Shown here piece by piece: positions 8,833-18,258 of a stretch of 64,000 nucleotides of DNA. The DNA comes from Prauserella alba (GTDB taxonomy: Bacteria; Actinomycetota; Actinomycetes; Mycobacteriales; Pseudonocardiaceae): assembly GCF_024171735.1 (NCBI RefSeq), contig NZ_JAMTCH010000004.1, positions 1,054,001 through 1,118,000 of the forward strand. Direction: 5' to 3'. The notes beneath the pieces are model-generated. The model did no database searches and had not been told where the DNA came from. It saw nothing but the letters and a program-made list of their open reading frames with translations. Positions within the stretch are counted from its first letter, which is position 1, and each line of letters begins with the position of its first letter. The translations under genes were made by a program, and so were the position numbers.

Positions 8833-11241
8833 TCAGTAGGCGTAGTCGAGGCCGTTGGTCGGCGACGGCGGCAGCGGCGGCTCGTGCGGGTAGGGCTCGA
8901 ACGGCAGCGGGTCGTTGTGGTTGATCGGGAAGTGCGTCGGGGTCGTTCCGGTGGCCGCGCGGTAGGCACACGCCGTCGCGGCGAACGCCGGCGCCACACC
9001 CATCTCGCCCGCGCCTGCCGGGGTCTCGCTTTCCTCGGCAGGCAGGATCACCGGGGTGAACTCGAACGGCAGGTTCCACTGCCTGCAGTAGAAGAAGTTG
9101 TCCCAGCTGGCCTCGGCGATGCTGCCGCGGTCGAGGTGCACGCTCGCCGTCAGCGCCTGTGCGAAGCCGTCGATGAATCCGCCCTGCATCATCGCCTCCA
9201 TACCGAGCGGGTTGACCACGACGTGACCGGGAATGGTGACGAGCACGCCGCGGGTCACGCGTGGCCCGGTGACGCCGTCCCGCACCTTCCGGTTGACGGT
9301 CTCCGGCCTGCAGTCGAGTTCGACGAAGCACGCCATCGTCTGCTTGTACTCGTGGTGCAGCGCGATCCCGTGCCCAACGCCGTTCGGAGTCGGCTGCCCG
9401 TATCCGCCGACCTCGGCAGCCTTGTCCAGCACCTTGAGCAACTTCTCGTTCTTCACGTACTTGCGCCGGAAGTTGTACGGGTCCATGCCCATCTTCTCGG
9501 CGAGTTCGTCGACGAACAGCTCACGCGTCGTGGCCGTGTTCGGCGAGTACACGTTGCGCACGCTGCTGGTGTTGAAGCCGCCGCGTGGCTGATTGTTCTC
9601 CGGCGACTGATGCGTCTCGGTCAGCAGCGTCTTGGTGATGCCGAAGTTGTAGAACGACGGCGTGGTGAGCAGGAAGATGGCCTCGGAGACCGTGTAGCTC
9701 ACCCCTGGCACGTGCGTGGCGACCGACGAGCTGACCGCGTCACCGAGGCCGTGACCGAAGTCGGTGCGCACGCTCGCATGGTGTTGTTCGAAGCTCACCA
9801 CGTCGTTCGCGAACGAGGCCCGCATCGTTCCGACGGACATCGGGTGGACACGGCCCTGCCTGCAGTCGTCAGCGCGGTGCCACATCAGCCGAACGGGTTT
9901 GCCGATCTTGTGCGAGATCTCGGCGGCTTCGAGCGCCGCATCGTGGAACAACGTGCGGCCGAACGAGCCACCGCCGGGAATCACGTGACACGTGACCTGG
10001 GTGATCGCCATGCCCAGCAGCTCCGCGATCGCCTCCTGCGCGGCGATCGGGATCTTCAACGTCGACCAGATCTCCGCGCTGTCGGACTTCACGTCGGCGA
10101 TCGCGGCGTTGACGCCGAGCGCACTGCCGTTGACGAACGCGAACGTGTACTGCCGCTCCAGCGTTTTGGTCGCGGGTGTCGGCGGGATGACCGCAGGCGG
10201 CGTCGCGTCCTTGAGCTTCTGCTCGACCGTGGCGTCTGACTCGCCGTCGACCGGCCCGGGCCCCCAGTTCACGTCCAGGGCGTTGACCGCGTCGATGCAC
10301 TGCCCGTAGGTCTCGCCCCGTACGGCGACCCCGCTGCTGATCGTCACGACGTCGGTGATGCCGGGCATCCGGCGGACCTGCTCGGCGTTGTTGACGGAGC
10401 CGACCGTGCCGTTGATCGTCGGCGGCCGGCACACCATGGTCGGCTTAGCCCCGGGGACGTCGAGGTCGGTCGTGAACTGCTTGCGCCCGGTCACCGCGTC
10501 CAGCGCGTCGATCCGCCGGGTGGGTTTGCCGACGATCGTGAAGTCGGATTCGGATTTGAGATCCGCCTCGACCTGTTTCGTCGAGTCGCTCGCCGCCTTG
10601 GTGGCCAGGTCGCCGTAGGAGACGGACCGGCCTGCCGACGACGTGATCACACCGAGCTTCGAGCTCAGGAAGTTCGCCTGTTCGCCGAGGACCAGACTCG
10701 CGGCCTCGAGGAGCTTGCCCTTCGCGACCGCAGCCGCCGTCCGCACCGGGTAGTAGATGGAGCTCACCGACGACGAACCGCCGGTGAGCTGGTTCGTCAT
10801 CAGCTCGGGCCGCGCGTCGGCGAGAGTGACGTGCACGTGTTCCAGCGGCAGGTCCATCTCCTCGGCGATGAGCATGGCCACCGTCGTGCTGATCCCCTGG
10901 CCCACCTCGGTGCGATGCAGTTCGAAGTGCGCGTGGCCGTTCTCGTCGAGCGTGATCGTGATCAGGTTCGCCGTCGGCCTCGCCGCATGCACGAGTGCGT
11001 CGGTCAGGTCGTAACTGTCGGCGAGCTGCGGACTGGGTGGGATGCCCCCACCCGTGTCGCCCGCCGCGTTCGCTGCGGGTGCGCCGAACACGGTCGGCCC
11101 GCCGAGCTCGGCCGCCGCTACCAGCGTCGGTGCGGCCAGCAGATAGCCGAGGAAGCGCCGCCGGCTGGTGGGTTCCTTGCTGAACGAGGTGTCAGGGGAG
11201 ACGGCGTCCGGCTCTGCCGGATCCGCGCGGTGGCCTGCCAT
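8833..11241 (-). CDS. Molybdopterin-binding large subunit of aldehyde/isoquinoline oxidoreductase type, Tat-exported
   Basis: Catalytic subunit of a xanthine-oxidase-family molybdenum hydroxylase, 802 aa. A twin-arginine signal (SRRRFLGYLLAAPTL) starts near residue 25, so it should be exported folded with its 2Fe-2S partner. Other landmarks are RTEVGQGIST, GGSFGR for molybdopterin contact, and AGAGEMGV near the C-terminus with the likely catalytic Glu. The ATG at 11241 has GAGGAG 5 nt upstream; the open frame continues to 11571 but without a signal. The subunit set (large plus 2Fe-2S, no FAD subunit) resembles IorAB. Substrate unknown. A GAF-LuxR regulator is divergent. Confidence 0.88.
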   Translation of the reverse strand: MAGHRADPAEPDAVSPDTSFSKEPTSRRRFLGYLLAAPTLVAAAELGGPTVFGAPAANAAGDTGGGIPPSPQLADSYDLTDALVHAARPTANLITITLDENGHAHFELHRTEVGQGISTTVAMLIAEEMDLPLEHVHVTLADARPELMTNQLTGGSSSVSSIYYPVRTAAAVAKGKLLEAASLVLGEQANFLSSKLGVITSSAGRSVSYGDLATKAASDSTKQVEADLKSESDFTIVGKPTRRIDALDAVTGRKQFTTDLDVPGAKPTMVCRPPTINGTVGSVNNAEQVRRMPGITDVVTISSGVAVRGETYGQCIDAVNALDVNWGPGPVDGESDATVEQKLKDATPPAVIPPTPATKTLERQYTFAFVNGSALGVNAAIADVKSDSAEIWSTLKIPIAAQEAIAELLGMAITQVTCHVIPGGGSFGRTLFHDAALEAAEISHKIGKPVRLMWHRADDCRQGRVHPMSVGTMRASFANDVVSFEQHHASVRTDFGHGLGDAVSSSVATHVPGVSYTVSEAIFLLTTPSFYNFGITKTLLTETHQSPENNQPRGGFNTSSVRNVYSPNTATTRELFVDELAEKMGMDPYNFRRKYVKNEKLLKVLDKAAEVGGYGQPTPNGVGHGIALHHEYKQTMACFVELDCRPETVNRKVRDGVTGPRVTRGVLVTIPGHVVVNPLGMEAMMQGGFIDGFAQALTASVHLDRGSIAEASWDNFFYCRQWNLPFEFTPVILPAEESETPAGAGEMGVAPAFAATACAYRAATGTTPTHFPINHNDPLPFEPYPHEPPLPPSPTNGLDYAY

Positions 11242-11603
11242 GAAATCTCCTCGACGGTACGTGGTGGGGTGATCTCCGTCAGTTGGGCTGACATGTTGCG
11301 CCCCCTCCCGCGCCTGGCAATACCCCCGAGTTGGGGTGGCCGTGACCGCCGGCACCTCCCGGCGGCGGATACGCCGTGGTGATCGGGGCCACGCGCAGCC
11401 ACCGCCGCGCATTCGGTCACGCTGCGCATTCACATAGACCCCGGACAGGTGCCCCCGGACGGGTGTAATGGCCTGGTTCCCCCGTTCGGGTATCAGCACA
11501 GTGTCCGATTGGCCGTTACACTCCTCCGACTGACGCCCAATGGCGTGGCAAGTGTCTTCGGTGTGGACCAACCGCGCCGATCAGCCAACGGAGGACGGAC
11601 ACT
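11242..11603. promoter_or_regulatory. Divergent promoter region between Mo-hydroxylase and LuxR regulator
   Basis: 362 bp without a gene. It holds an inverted repeat ACCCC-N6-GGGGT at 11322-11337, about 80 bp upstream of the oxidoreductase start. That spacing and symmetry would suit a dimeric NarL/LuxR-type regulator. A TACACT box at 11517-11522 lies 82 bp before the regulator's ATG and could be its -10 element, though I see no good -35. Site assignment is inference. Confidence 0.45.
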
Positions 11604-12482
11604 ATGGCCCACCTTCAGGCAGTCCCGGGTGTTCCCTTACGGCCCGACGACCGCGACGCATTACGTGCGCAGCTCCGAGTGGTGGCAGGCGACAGTGGTT
11701 TCCCGGTCGCGTTCGGCGGGGAGGTGACCGACGGCCACCTCCGGCTGACCGACTTCGTCGGCACCCTGACCACCAGCATGAACAACCTGGACGTACGAGC
11801 GGGAAGAGGCGTCGGCGGGCGGGTCGTTGCGTCGGGCAAGCCGATCGGTGTCGTCGACTACACCTCCGACCGCTCGATCACCCACGACTACGACGGCCCG
11901 GTGCAGGCCGAAGGGCTGTCCGCGGTACTCGCCGTTCCGGTGCGGGTCGGCGGAACCTGTCGCGCGGTGCTCTACGGCGCCGTCCGACAGCGGGCACCCG
12001 TCGGGGACAGGGCGAGGGACAAACTCGTCAGCGCCGGCAGACGGCTGGCGGGCGAACTGGCCGTCAGGGACGAAGTGGACCGGCGCATGGCGATGGCCGA
12101 GACCATCACGGCCACCCGCGGTGCCGACGTGTCCGATGTGGCCAGCCTCGAAGAGCTGCGCTCGGTGCATTCCGAACTCTGCGCGATCGCCGGTTCGACG
12201 CAGGACCCCGGGCTGCAACACCGGATGTACACCGCGGCGAAACGACTCGCCGACCTGCGATCCGGCACCACACGACTTCCCGCCGACGTACAGCTGTCGC
12301 GGCGCGAGACCGACGTGCTGGCACAGGTCGCACTCGGCTGCACCAACGCCGACACGGCGGCACGGCTGTCGCTGGCGCCCGAGACCGTCAAGGCATATCT
12401 GCGTTCTGCGATGCGCAAACTCGGCGCGCACACCCGCCACGAAGCGGTCGTCCGCGCCCGCTCGGCGTGGCTGCTTCCATGA
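11604..12482 (+). CDS. GAF-domain LuxR-family transcriptional regulator
   Basis: 292-aa DNA-binding regulator. Residues about 20-150 form a GAF-like sensory domain (GRGVGGRVVASGKPIGVVDY), then a helical linker, and residues about 228-290 are a LuxR helix-turn-helix (LSRRETDVLAQVALGCTNADTAA, then SLAPETVKAYLRSAMRKL). ACGGAGGACGGACACT precedes the ATG. It is transcribed away from the molybdenum hydroxylase, the usual arrangement for a regulator of its neighbour. Streptomyces regulators with this architecture often control aromatic or aldehyde metabolism, but the ligand here is unknown. Confidence 0.88.
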   Translation: MAHLQAVPGVPLRPDDRDALRAQLRVVAGDSGFPVAFGGEVTDGHLRLTDFVGTLTTSMNNLDVRAGRGVGGRVVASGKPIGVVDYTSDRSITHDYDGPVQAEGLSAVLAVPVRVGGTCRAVLYGAVRQRAPVGDRARDKLVSAGRRLAGELAVRDEVDRRMAMAETITATRGADVSDVASLEELRSVHSELCAIAGSTQDPGLQHRMYTAAKRLADLRSGTTRLPADVQLSRRETDVLAQVALGCTNADTAARLSLAPETVKAYLRSAMRKLGAHTRHEAVVRARSAWLLP

Positions 12483-12490
12483 CGGCCGGT

Positions 12491-12588
12491 CTGTGCCGAT
12501 CGGTCTGTGCCGGCCGGTCTGTGCCGATCGGTCTGGGTCGACTGGTCTGGGTCGACTGGTCTGGGTCGACTGGTCTGGGTCGACTGGT
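12491..12588. repeat. Minisatellite, seven 14-bp units
   Basis: Seven 14-bp units lie head to tail from 12491: three of CTGTGCCGATCGGT type (the middle one differs by two bases) followed by four identical CTGGGTCGACTGGT units. Degenerate copies continue to about 12615. It fills the gap between two convergent genes. Identical neighbouring units suggest recent slippage or unequal exchange. Confidence 0.9.
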
Positions 12589-12613
12589 TGGGCCGGCTGG
12601 CTGGATCGGTCGG

Positions 12614-13495
12614 TCAGCGCGCCGTGACGACCTCGGCGACGACGGCCCGGTGATCCGACGCCGTCGCCGCGAGCTCCGTCGCGCCCACGCGCGCACCACG
12701 GATCTCGATCTGCCCGGACACGGCGGCGTAGTCAATGCGCTTCTCCGGGGACTCCGCGGGATACGTGAGCCCTTCACCGGCGCCCGCCTCGGCGAACGCG
12801 TCGTCCATATCCGTCCATAGTGGATCGAGTTCCGGAGCGCCGGGTTCGGCGTTGAAGTCGCCGAGGAGCACTCGCGGCGCATCGGCGTCGGCGGCGAGGA
12901 CGTCGAGCGTTTCGGTCACCTGACGCCGGCGGATCGACGGGTCGCCGCGGTAGTCGAGGTGGGTCGAGTAGACGTGCACCAGCGCACCGCGAGCGCGGAT
13001 CACGGCCTCGGCGAACCCCGGCATCGGCTGCGGCCCCGCGTCGGAGTCCTGTGTGGACAACCGGGTCAGCTCGTGGTTGGTGAACTCCGCGATCGGGAAG
13101 CGGGACAGCACGGCGGTGCCGTACTCCCGGCGCGGCTGCCCCGGCCCGGACGGATCGAGCGAATAGATGGGTGCGAAGCGCGCGTGCATGTGGAGCTTGC
13201 GAGCGAGCTCGTCCACCACGGAGCGATACTCACTGCGATCGCTCCAATGCCGGTCGACCTCCTGCAGCGCGACGACGTCGGCGCCCGTCGCCGCGATTGC
13301 GCTCGCGGTGCGGTCGAGGTCGAAGTTCCCGTCGGTGCCGATTCCGGCGTGGATGTTGTACGACGCGACGGTGAGCGCGACGGGCGGCGGACCCGCCGAC
13401 GCCACCGGACCTGCGGTTGCTGCCGGACCGGTGAGCGCTGCGGGGGCTGCGAGCGCTGCGGTGAGCAGTGCGGCGGCGGTGGCGATCCGCTTCAT
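12614..13495 (-). CDS. Secreted endonuclease/exonuclease/phosphatase-family hydrolase
   Basis: 293-aa exported EEP-superfamily enzyme, a metal-dependent phosphodiesterase or phosphatase. A signal peptide rich in Ala follows MKR. Catalytic motifs are SYNIHAG, LQEVDRHW, STHLDYRG, LLGDFNAEP and ASDHRAV, in family order. The family includes sphingomyelinases, DNases and inositol phosphatases, and the substrate here cannot be told. The ATG at 13495 has CAGGAG about 7 nt upstream; the frame opens at 13564. The 3' end abuts the 14-bp minisatellite. Confidence 0.85.
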   Translation of the reverse strand: MKRIATAAALLTAALAAPAALTGPAATAGPVASAGPPPVALTVASYNIHAGIGTDGNFDLDRTASAIAATGADVVALQEVDRHWSDRSEYRSVVDELARKLHMHARFAPIYSLDPSGPGQPRREYGTAVLSRFPIAEFTNHELTRLSTQDSDAGPQPMPGFAEAVIRARGALVHVYSTHLDYRGDPSIRRRQVTETLDVLAADADAPRVLLGDFNAEPGAPELDPLWTDMDDAFAEAGAGEGLTYPAESPEKRIDYAAVSGQIEIRGARVGATELAATASDHRAVVAEVVTAR

Positions 13496-13605
13496 CGGGA
13501 ACTCCTGGGCTCGGGCGATCATCCGCCCGGGAGCGTATGCCGCCCCGCTCACGCCGCCAACCACGAACGCGTGAACACCCCGACCACGTCCCGTAACACC
13601 GGATG

Positions 13606-13660
13606 TGCCCCCAAGGGCACCTTAGGGGCACTGAGTGCACCCAAGGTGCCCCTGGGGGCA
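13606..13660. repeat. Dispersed 55-bp near-palindrome, copy 1
   Basis: Left arm 13606-13632, centre G at 13633, right arm 13634-13660. The arms are 27 bp each and match at 24 positions when one is reverse-complemented. The outer core reads AAGGTGCCCCTGGGGGCA on the right. A second full copy is at 53126-53180 and a half copy at 61337-61363. All three are intergenic. Confidence 0.85.
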
Positions 13661-13705
13661 TCGACCGCCTACACCCGATCGGCCCAGCTGTCAGTCTTCG
13701 GGTAC

Positions 13706-14506
13706 TCAGTCCTCGGGTACGTAGGGCAACGGGACGACGAGGCAGGGGCCGCCCGCGAACAGGCCTGCGTCGATCCCCAGCACCCGGCCGCCCGCGTACA
13801 GATACGGCTGCTCGATGTCGACGGGGTGAATGCCGAGCTGGTCCGCGATCACGCTGTGCCCGTGCACGATCCGCTCCCCGCCGAGCTCGTCGAGCAACGC
13901 CAGCGCCGCATCCCGACCGTGCGGGCCGCGGAACGCGTACCGGGTGGTCATGCGTCGCCACACGTCCCACCACCGGGACAGGTCGTCGCCCGCCAGCACG
14001 TCGCGGACCGTCTCGTTGATCTTGTCGATCGACGAGCCCCATTCGAGGTACTCGAGGGTGTCCGAGTGCATCAGCAGGTGATCGCCGTCGCAGGCCAGCA
14101 TCGGCCGGGTGACCAGCCATTCGACGAGCTCGTCGGTCAGCCCTTCCTGGTCGGCCAGGCACCCGCCGTTGATCTCCCAACTGCGGGCGAAACTCCGCGG
14201 ACCGAAATCGGACGGCACGTCCTCGTCGCCGAACCGGTGGACACCGAGCAGCAGGATCTCGTGGTTGCCGAGCAGCGTCTCGACCCGCCCGCCCGCATCG
14301 GCCGCCTGTCGTTGCAGCTCGCGGACCAGCTTGATCGCACCGATCCCGTCGGGCCCGCGGTCGACGAAGTCTCCCAGGAACCACAGCGTCGCGGCGCCAC
14401 CCGACCAGTTGTCGGCGTCGTCGATGAGGCCTCGCCCGCGCAGCGCGTCGGCCAGCTCGTCGCGGTGTCCGTGCACGTCACCGACGACGAACATGTCCCC
14501 GTCCAT
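13706..14506 (-). CDS. Calcineurin-type metallophosphoesterase
   Basis: 266-aa metal-dependent phosphatase of the Ser/Thr phosphatase/bis(5'-nucleosyl) type. Motifs in order: FVVGDVHGHRDE at the N-terminus, FLGDFVDRGPDG near residue 45, LLGNHEILLLG near 82, and IVHGHSV near 215, giving the two-metal site. No signal peptide, so probably cytoplasmic. The ATG at 14506 follows a GTG and a GAGGGG stretch; an ATG at 14494 is the other option. Followed by copy 1 of the 55-bp palindrome. Substrate unknown. Confidence 0.85.
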   Translation of the reverse strand: MDGDMFVVGDVHGHRDELADALRGRGLIDDADNWSGGAATLWFLGDFVDRGPDGIGAIKLVRELQRQAADAGGRVETLLGNHEILLLGVHRFGDEDVPSDFGPRSFARSWEINGGCLADQEGLTDELVEWLVTRPMLACDGDHLLMHSDTLEYLEWGSSIDKINETVRDVLAGDDLSRWWDVWRRMTTRYAFRGPHGRDAALALLDELGGERIVHGHSVIADQLGIHPVDIEQPYLYAGGRVLGIDAGLFAGGPCLVVPLPYVPED

Positions 14507-14580
14507 CACCCCTCGACTTTACGCCCTCCGCCCACGTGGGCTGTGGCTCCGTCCTCGCGGCGGCCGGGTACCCGAGTGGA

Positions 14581-15381
14581 TCAGCCGGCGCCGAACGGAT
14601 CGGCCGTGCGGCCCACCAGGTCGGCGATCGTGTCGACCACCAGTGTCGGCTTGAACGGGTACCGGTCTGCGGATTCGCGGGTCGAGATCCCGGACAGCAC
14701 CAGCACCGTCTTCAACCCGGCCTCGATGCCCGAGTGCACGTCGGTGTCCATCCGGTCGCCGATCATGATCGTGTGCTCGGAGTGGGCCCCGAGCGAGCGC
14801 AGCGCGGACCGCATCATCAACGGGTTCGGCTTGCCCACGTAGTACGGCGACTTGCCGGTGGCACGTTCGATCAGCGCCGCGATCGAACCGGTGGCGGGCA
14901 GCAGCCCTTCGCGGCTCGGCCCGGTCGGATCCGGGTTGGTGGCGATGAAGCGGGCGCCCTGTTCGATCAGCCGGATGGCGCGGGTGATCGCGGTGAAGCT
15001 GTAGGTCCGCGTCTCCCCCAGCACGACGTAGTCGGGGTCGGTCTCGGTGAGGATGTAACCCGCCTCGTGCAGTGCCGTGGTCAGCCCGGCCTCGCCGATG
15101 ACGAACGCCGACCCGCCGGGCCGCTGCTCCTGCAGGAACTTCGCCGTCGCGAGCGCCGAGGTCCAGATCGCCGACTCGGGCACGTCCAGACCGCTGTGCA
15201 GCAGCCGCGCGCGCAGGTCACGCGGGGTGTAGATGGAGTTGTTGGTCAGCACCAGGAAATCCGCGCCGGCCGAGCGCAGCTCGGCGAGGAAATCGTCGGC
15301 GCCGTCCACGAGATGTTCCTCGTGGACGAGCACGCCGTCCATGTCGGTGAGGTACGTCCAGGGAGCGTTCGACGAGGCCAT
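14581..15381 (-). CDS. HAD-IIA phosphatase, NagD-like
   Basis: 266-aa HAD phosphatase with a C2b-type cap. Motif I is [10 protein letters not shown] near residue 12, motif II LTNNS near 45, motif III lysine in YVGKPNP near 182, and motif [12 protein letters not shown] near 207. Family members act on nucleotide monophosphates or small phosphorylated metabolites. The ATG at 15381 is clear. It follows the mod operon on the same strand with a short gap, and I see no functional link. Confidence 0.87.
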   Translation of the reverse strand: MASSNAPWTYLTDMDGVLVHEEHLVDGADDFLAELRSAGADFLVLTNNSIYTPRDLRARLLHSGLDVPESAIWTSALATAKFLQEQRPGGSAFVIGEAGLTTALHEAGYILTETDPDYVVLGETRTYSFTAITRAIRLIEQGARFIATNPDPTGPSREGLLPATGSIAALIERATGKSPYYVGKPNPLMMRSALRSLGAHSEHTIMIGDRMDTDVHSGIEAGLKTVLVLSGISTRESADRYPFKPTLVVDTIADLVGRTADPFGAG

Positions 15382-15390
15382 GCGCCCACC

Positions 15391-16539
15391 TTAGGGCTCG
15401 GCGGCCGGAAACGGGGACGGTGACTCCACTGCGGCGTGCACCGCGACCGACGCGGCCTTGACCTCCAGCCGCACCGCCGATCCCGGCTCCAGGCCGAGGT
15501 CGGCGACGGAGGCGGGCGTCAGATCGGCGGCGATCCCCGCGGCCACGCCCCCGTCCCCCACGGTGCGGAGGCGGATCACCGCGCCGTGCGGTTCGAGCGA
15601 GGCGACCCGCGCGGCGACGACGTTGCGCGGGCTGCCCGTGTGCGGGGCGGCTGCCGGATGCACAGCCACCGCGCCGGGGGCGAACACCGCCACGGCCGGT
15701 TCCCCCGCTGCGCAGTCGTCGGAGCGGACGCCCGCGACGAACCGGCCGTCCGAGGTATGCAGCCCATCCTCGGCGGCCACGCCGGGAACGAGGTTCAGAC
15801 CGGCGATCCGCGCGGTGAACGGGGTGCGCGGCGCGGCCAGCACCTCCTTGGCCGGACCACGCTCCACGACCCGCCCCGCGTCGAGAACCACGACGTCGTC
15901 GGCCAACGCCAGCGCGTCGAGCGGGTCGTGCGTGACGAGCACGGCACAGCGCCGGCCGTCCGGATCGGCCCCGCTCTCGCCGACGTGTGTCCGCCGCAGC
16001 ACCCGCCGCAGCAGACCGCGTACGGCGGGTGCGGCATCGACGTCCAGTGCCGACAGCGGTTCGTCGAGCAGCAGTGCCCGTGGCCCGCCCGCCAGTGCGC
16101 GGGCGATCGCCACCCGCTGGGCCTGTCCCCCGGAGAGCTGGGCGGGTTTGCGCCCGGCGAGCTCGGCCGCGTCCACCTCTCTAACCCATGCGCGCGCCTG
16201 CGCGCGTGCGCGCGTGCGCGAGGCACCCTGGGACCGCGGCCCGAATGCCACGTTCTCCGCCACCGACAGGTGCGGCAGCAGCAGTGGGTCCTGGGCGAGC
16301 AGGCCGATCCCTCGGTCGTGCACCGGCACCTGGACACCGGGGACGCCGGTCAGCGTGCGGCCGCCGAGCGTCACCGTCCCGCGGTCCGGCACCAGCAGCC
16401 CCGCGAGGCACTGCAACAGCGTCGACTTGCCGGATCCGTTCGGCCCGAGCACCGCCAGCACGCCACCACCGGGTACGTCGAACGCCACGTCGAGAGTGAA
16501 CCGGCCCCGCGTCACCGCCACGTCCACGTGCAGGCTCAT
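15391..16539 (-). CDS. modC: Molybdate ABC transporter ATP-binding protein
   Basis: Energises molybdate import at the inner face of the membrane; 382 aa. Walker A is GPNGSGKST near residue 33, the ABC signature LSGGQAQRVAIARAL near 135, Walker B LLLDEPLSALD, and the switch His in LVTHD. The C-terminal 110 residues contain a TOBE/Mop-like domain (LEVKAASVAVHA), which in ModC binds oxyanion. A low-complexity RARAQARA stretch lies near residue 108. The ATG overlaps the modB stop as ATGA. Last gene of the regulator-modA-modB-modC operon. Confidence 0.93.
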   Translation of the reverse strand: MSLHVDVAVTRGRFTLDVAFDVPGGGVLAVLGPNGSGKSTLLQCLAGLLVPDRGTVTLGGRTLTGVPGVQVPVHDRGIGLLAQDPLLLPHLSVAENVAFGPRSQGASRTRARAQARAWVREVDAAELAGRKPAQLSGGQAQRVAIARALAGGPRALLLDEPLSALDVDAAPAVRGLLRRVLRRTHVGESGADPDGRRCAVLVTHDPLDALALADDVVVLDAGRVVERGPAKEVLAAPRTPFTARIAGLNLVPGVAAEDGLHTSDGRFVAGVRSDDCAAGEPAVAVFAPGAVAVHPAAAPHTGSPRNVVAARVASLEPHGAVIRLRTVGDGGVAAGIAADLTPASVADLGLEPGSAVRLEVKAASVAVHAAVESPSPFPAAEP

Positions 16540-17489
16540 CGGTCGAACGCCTTCGGCCTGGCCACCGCGATGACCACGACGGCGACGACGATCAACAGCA
16601 GCGCCAGCGCGACGGCACTGTCGACGTCGGCCTGCGCCTGCGCGTACACCTCGAGCGGCAACGTCCGCGTCACCCCTTCCAGACTGCCTGCGAACGTGAT
16701 CGTGGCCCCGAACTCCCCGAGCGCTCGCGCGAAACTCAGCACCACACCGGAACCGAGCGCGGGCAACAGCAGCGGCACCGTCACCCGGCGGAACACGGTC
16801 CACGGGCGCGCGCCGAGCGTCGCGGCGACGAGCTCGTACCGCTGCCCGCCCCCGCGCAGCGCACCTTCGAGGCTGACGACGAGGAAGGGCATGGCCACGA
16901 ACGTCTGCGCGATCACCACCGCCGTCGTCGTGAACGGCACGCTCACCCCCGCCACGACGTCGAGCAGGTAACCGAGGAAACCGTTACGGCCGAGCAGGAA
17001 CAGCAACGCAAGGCCGCCGACGACGGGCGGCAGCACGAGCGGCAGCAGCACCACGGCCCGCACGAGCCGCACGCCGCGGCCGCGCGCCCTGGCAAGCACC
17101 ACGGCGAGCGGCACCCCGAGCACGACGCACACGATCGTCGACAGCAGCGCCGTGACCAGCGAGAGCCGCAGCGCGCTGAGGGCGGCGTCCGACGTGAGCA
17201 GTTGCGGCAGGCGCGTGTAGTCGGTCCGGACGAGCAGGCCCACGACCGGCAGCACGACCAGCGCGAGTGCGAGGCACGCCGGAATCCACAGCACCCACGG
17301 CAACCCGGGATTCCGGCCCCGGGTCCTGCGGCTGCCGAACCCCAGCGGCACGACGCGCGAGGCCACACCACCGGACCTCACGCCGCCGGTCGAAGCCGCG
17401 CCTGTCGAAGCCCCGCCCGCGGCCGGGTCGGCCCGTGCCGTGTCCGGGCCACCCGCGCGGGGCCGGTCCGCGCCGTCACGGGGCGCCAA
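16536..17489 (-). CDS. modB: Molybdate ABC transporter permease
   Basis: Inner-membrane channel subunit for molybdate, with a hydrophobic core from about residue 65. The ModB loop signature EFGATITFAGS, then TRTLPLEVY, is present near residue 260. The first 60 residues are an Ala/Gly/Arg-rich extension not usual for ModB. The start given is TTG at 17489, with AAGAAGG about 7 nt upstream, overlapping the end of modA by 14 bp. A GTG at 17381 would give a more usual N-terminus (281 aa), so start choice is uncertain. Coupled to modC by ATGA overlap. Confidence 0.9.
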   Translation of the reverse strand: MAPRDGADRPRAGGPDTARADPAAGGASTGAASTGGVRSGGVASRVVPLGFGSRRTRGRNPGLPWVLWIPACLALALVVLPVVGLLVRTDYTRLPQLLTSDAALSALRLSLVTALLSTIVCVVLGVPLAVVLARARGRGVRLVRAVVLLPLVLPPVVGGLALLFLLGRNGFLGYLLDVVAGVSVPFTTTAVVIAQTFVAMPFLVVSLEGALRGGGQRYELVAATLGARPWTVFRRVTVPLLLPALGSGVVLSFARALGEFGATITFAGSLEGVTRTLPLEVYAQAQADVDSAVALALLLIVVAVVVIAVARPKAFDR

Positions 17490-18258
17490 AACCGGCCTTC
17501 TTCAGCACCCGACGGCCTTCCTCGCCGCGGACCAGGTCGCGGAACTCGGCGGCGAGCTCGGGTTCGGCAGCGCGGGCCGACACGGCGATCGGGTACCGGT
17601 TCACCGCACGGGACGCCTCGGGCACGGGCACCTCCTCGACCTTCCCGCCGGCGGCCCGGACGTCCGTGGTGTACACGAGTCCGGCATCGGCCTCCCCGGT
17701 GACGATCTTGTTGAGCACGTCCTTGACGTCCTGCTCCTCGCTGGCGGGACGCAGCGTCGTACCGGTCAGCTCGGCGAGCCGTCGTGCCGCGGCCCCGCAC
17801 GGCACCTGCGGCTGGCACACCACCACCGTCACGCCGCCGTCGGCCAGGTCGCCGAAGCCCTCGACACCGGCCGGGTTTCCCCGCGGCACGGCGATCGTCA
17901 GCCGGTTGGTCGCGAACGACGCCGGCTCGCCCGCCATGTCCGCCGCGACGTCGGCCATCACCGATTCGTTGGCCGAGGCGAACACGTCGGCCGGTGCACC
18001 CTCCGCGATCTGGCTGCCGAGTGTGGACGAGCCCGCCAGGTTGAGCCGGACGTCGACGTCGGAGTGCCGCTGTTCGAACGTCCGCTCCAACTCGCCGAAC
18101 GGTTCGGTGAGCGAGGCCGCCGCGAAGACGTTCAGCGTGCGCCCCTCCGGACCGCACGCGGTCGCGGCGACGGTCAGCAGCACGGCGACCGTCGCTGCGC
18201 AGACGCGCCGCGCGCGGCGCACCTGCGTGCCCGGCCGCCGGAGGTTCGCGGGCCTCAT
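17476..18258 (-). CDS. modA: Molybdate-binding lipoprotein of the ABC importer
   Basis: Extracytoplasmic solute receptor, 260 aa, anchored by a lipobox ending at Cys (VAATAC). Typical ModA features are LNVFAAASLTEPF after the signal, AGSSTLGSQIAEGAPADVFASA, and the repeated domain around GLVYTTDV. The ATG at 18258 overlaps the stop of the preceding regulator (ATGA), which fixes the start; the open frame runs on to 18621 without support. Second gene of a four-gene operon beginning with the HTH-Mop regulator. Specificity for molybdate over tungstate is inferred from family and context. Confidence 0.93.
   Translation of the reverse strand: MRPANLRRPGTQVRRARRVCAATVAVLLTVAATACGPEGRTLNVFAAASLTEPFGELERTFEQRHSDVDVRLNLAGSSTLGSQIAEGAPADVFASANESVMADVAADMAGEPASFATNRLTIAVPRGNPAGVEGFGDLADGGVTVVVCQPQVPCGAAARRLAELTGTTLRPASEEQDVKDVLNKIVTGEADAGLVYTTDVRAAGGKVEEVPVPEASRAVNRYPIAVSARAAEPELAAEFRDLVRGEEGRRVLKKAGFGAP

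Noticed and set aside
12491..12588. CRISPR-like array
   Set aside because: The units are directly adjacent with no spacers, and no cas genes are present.
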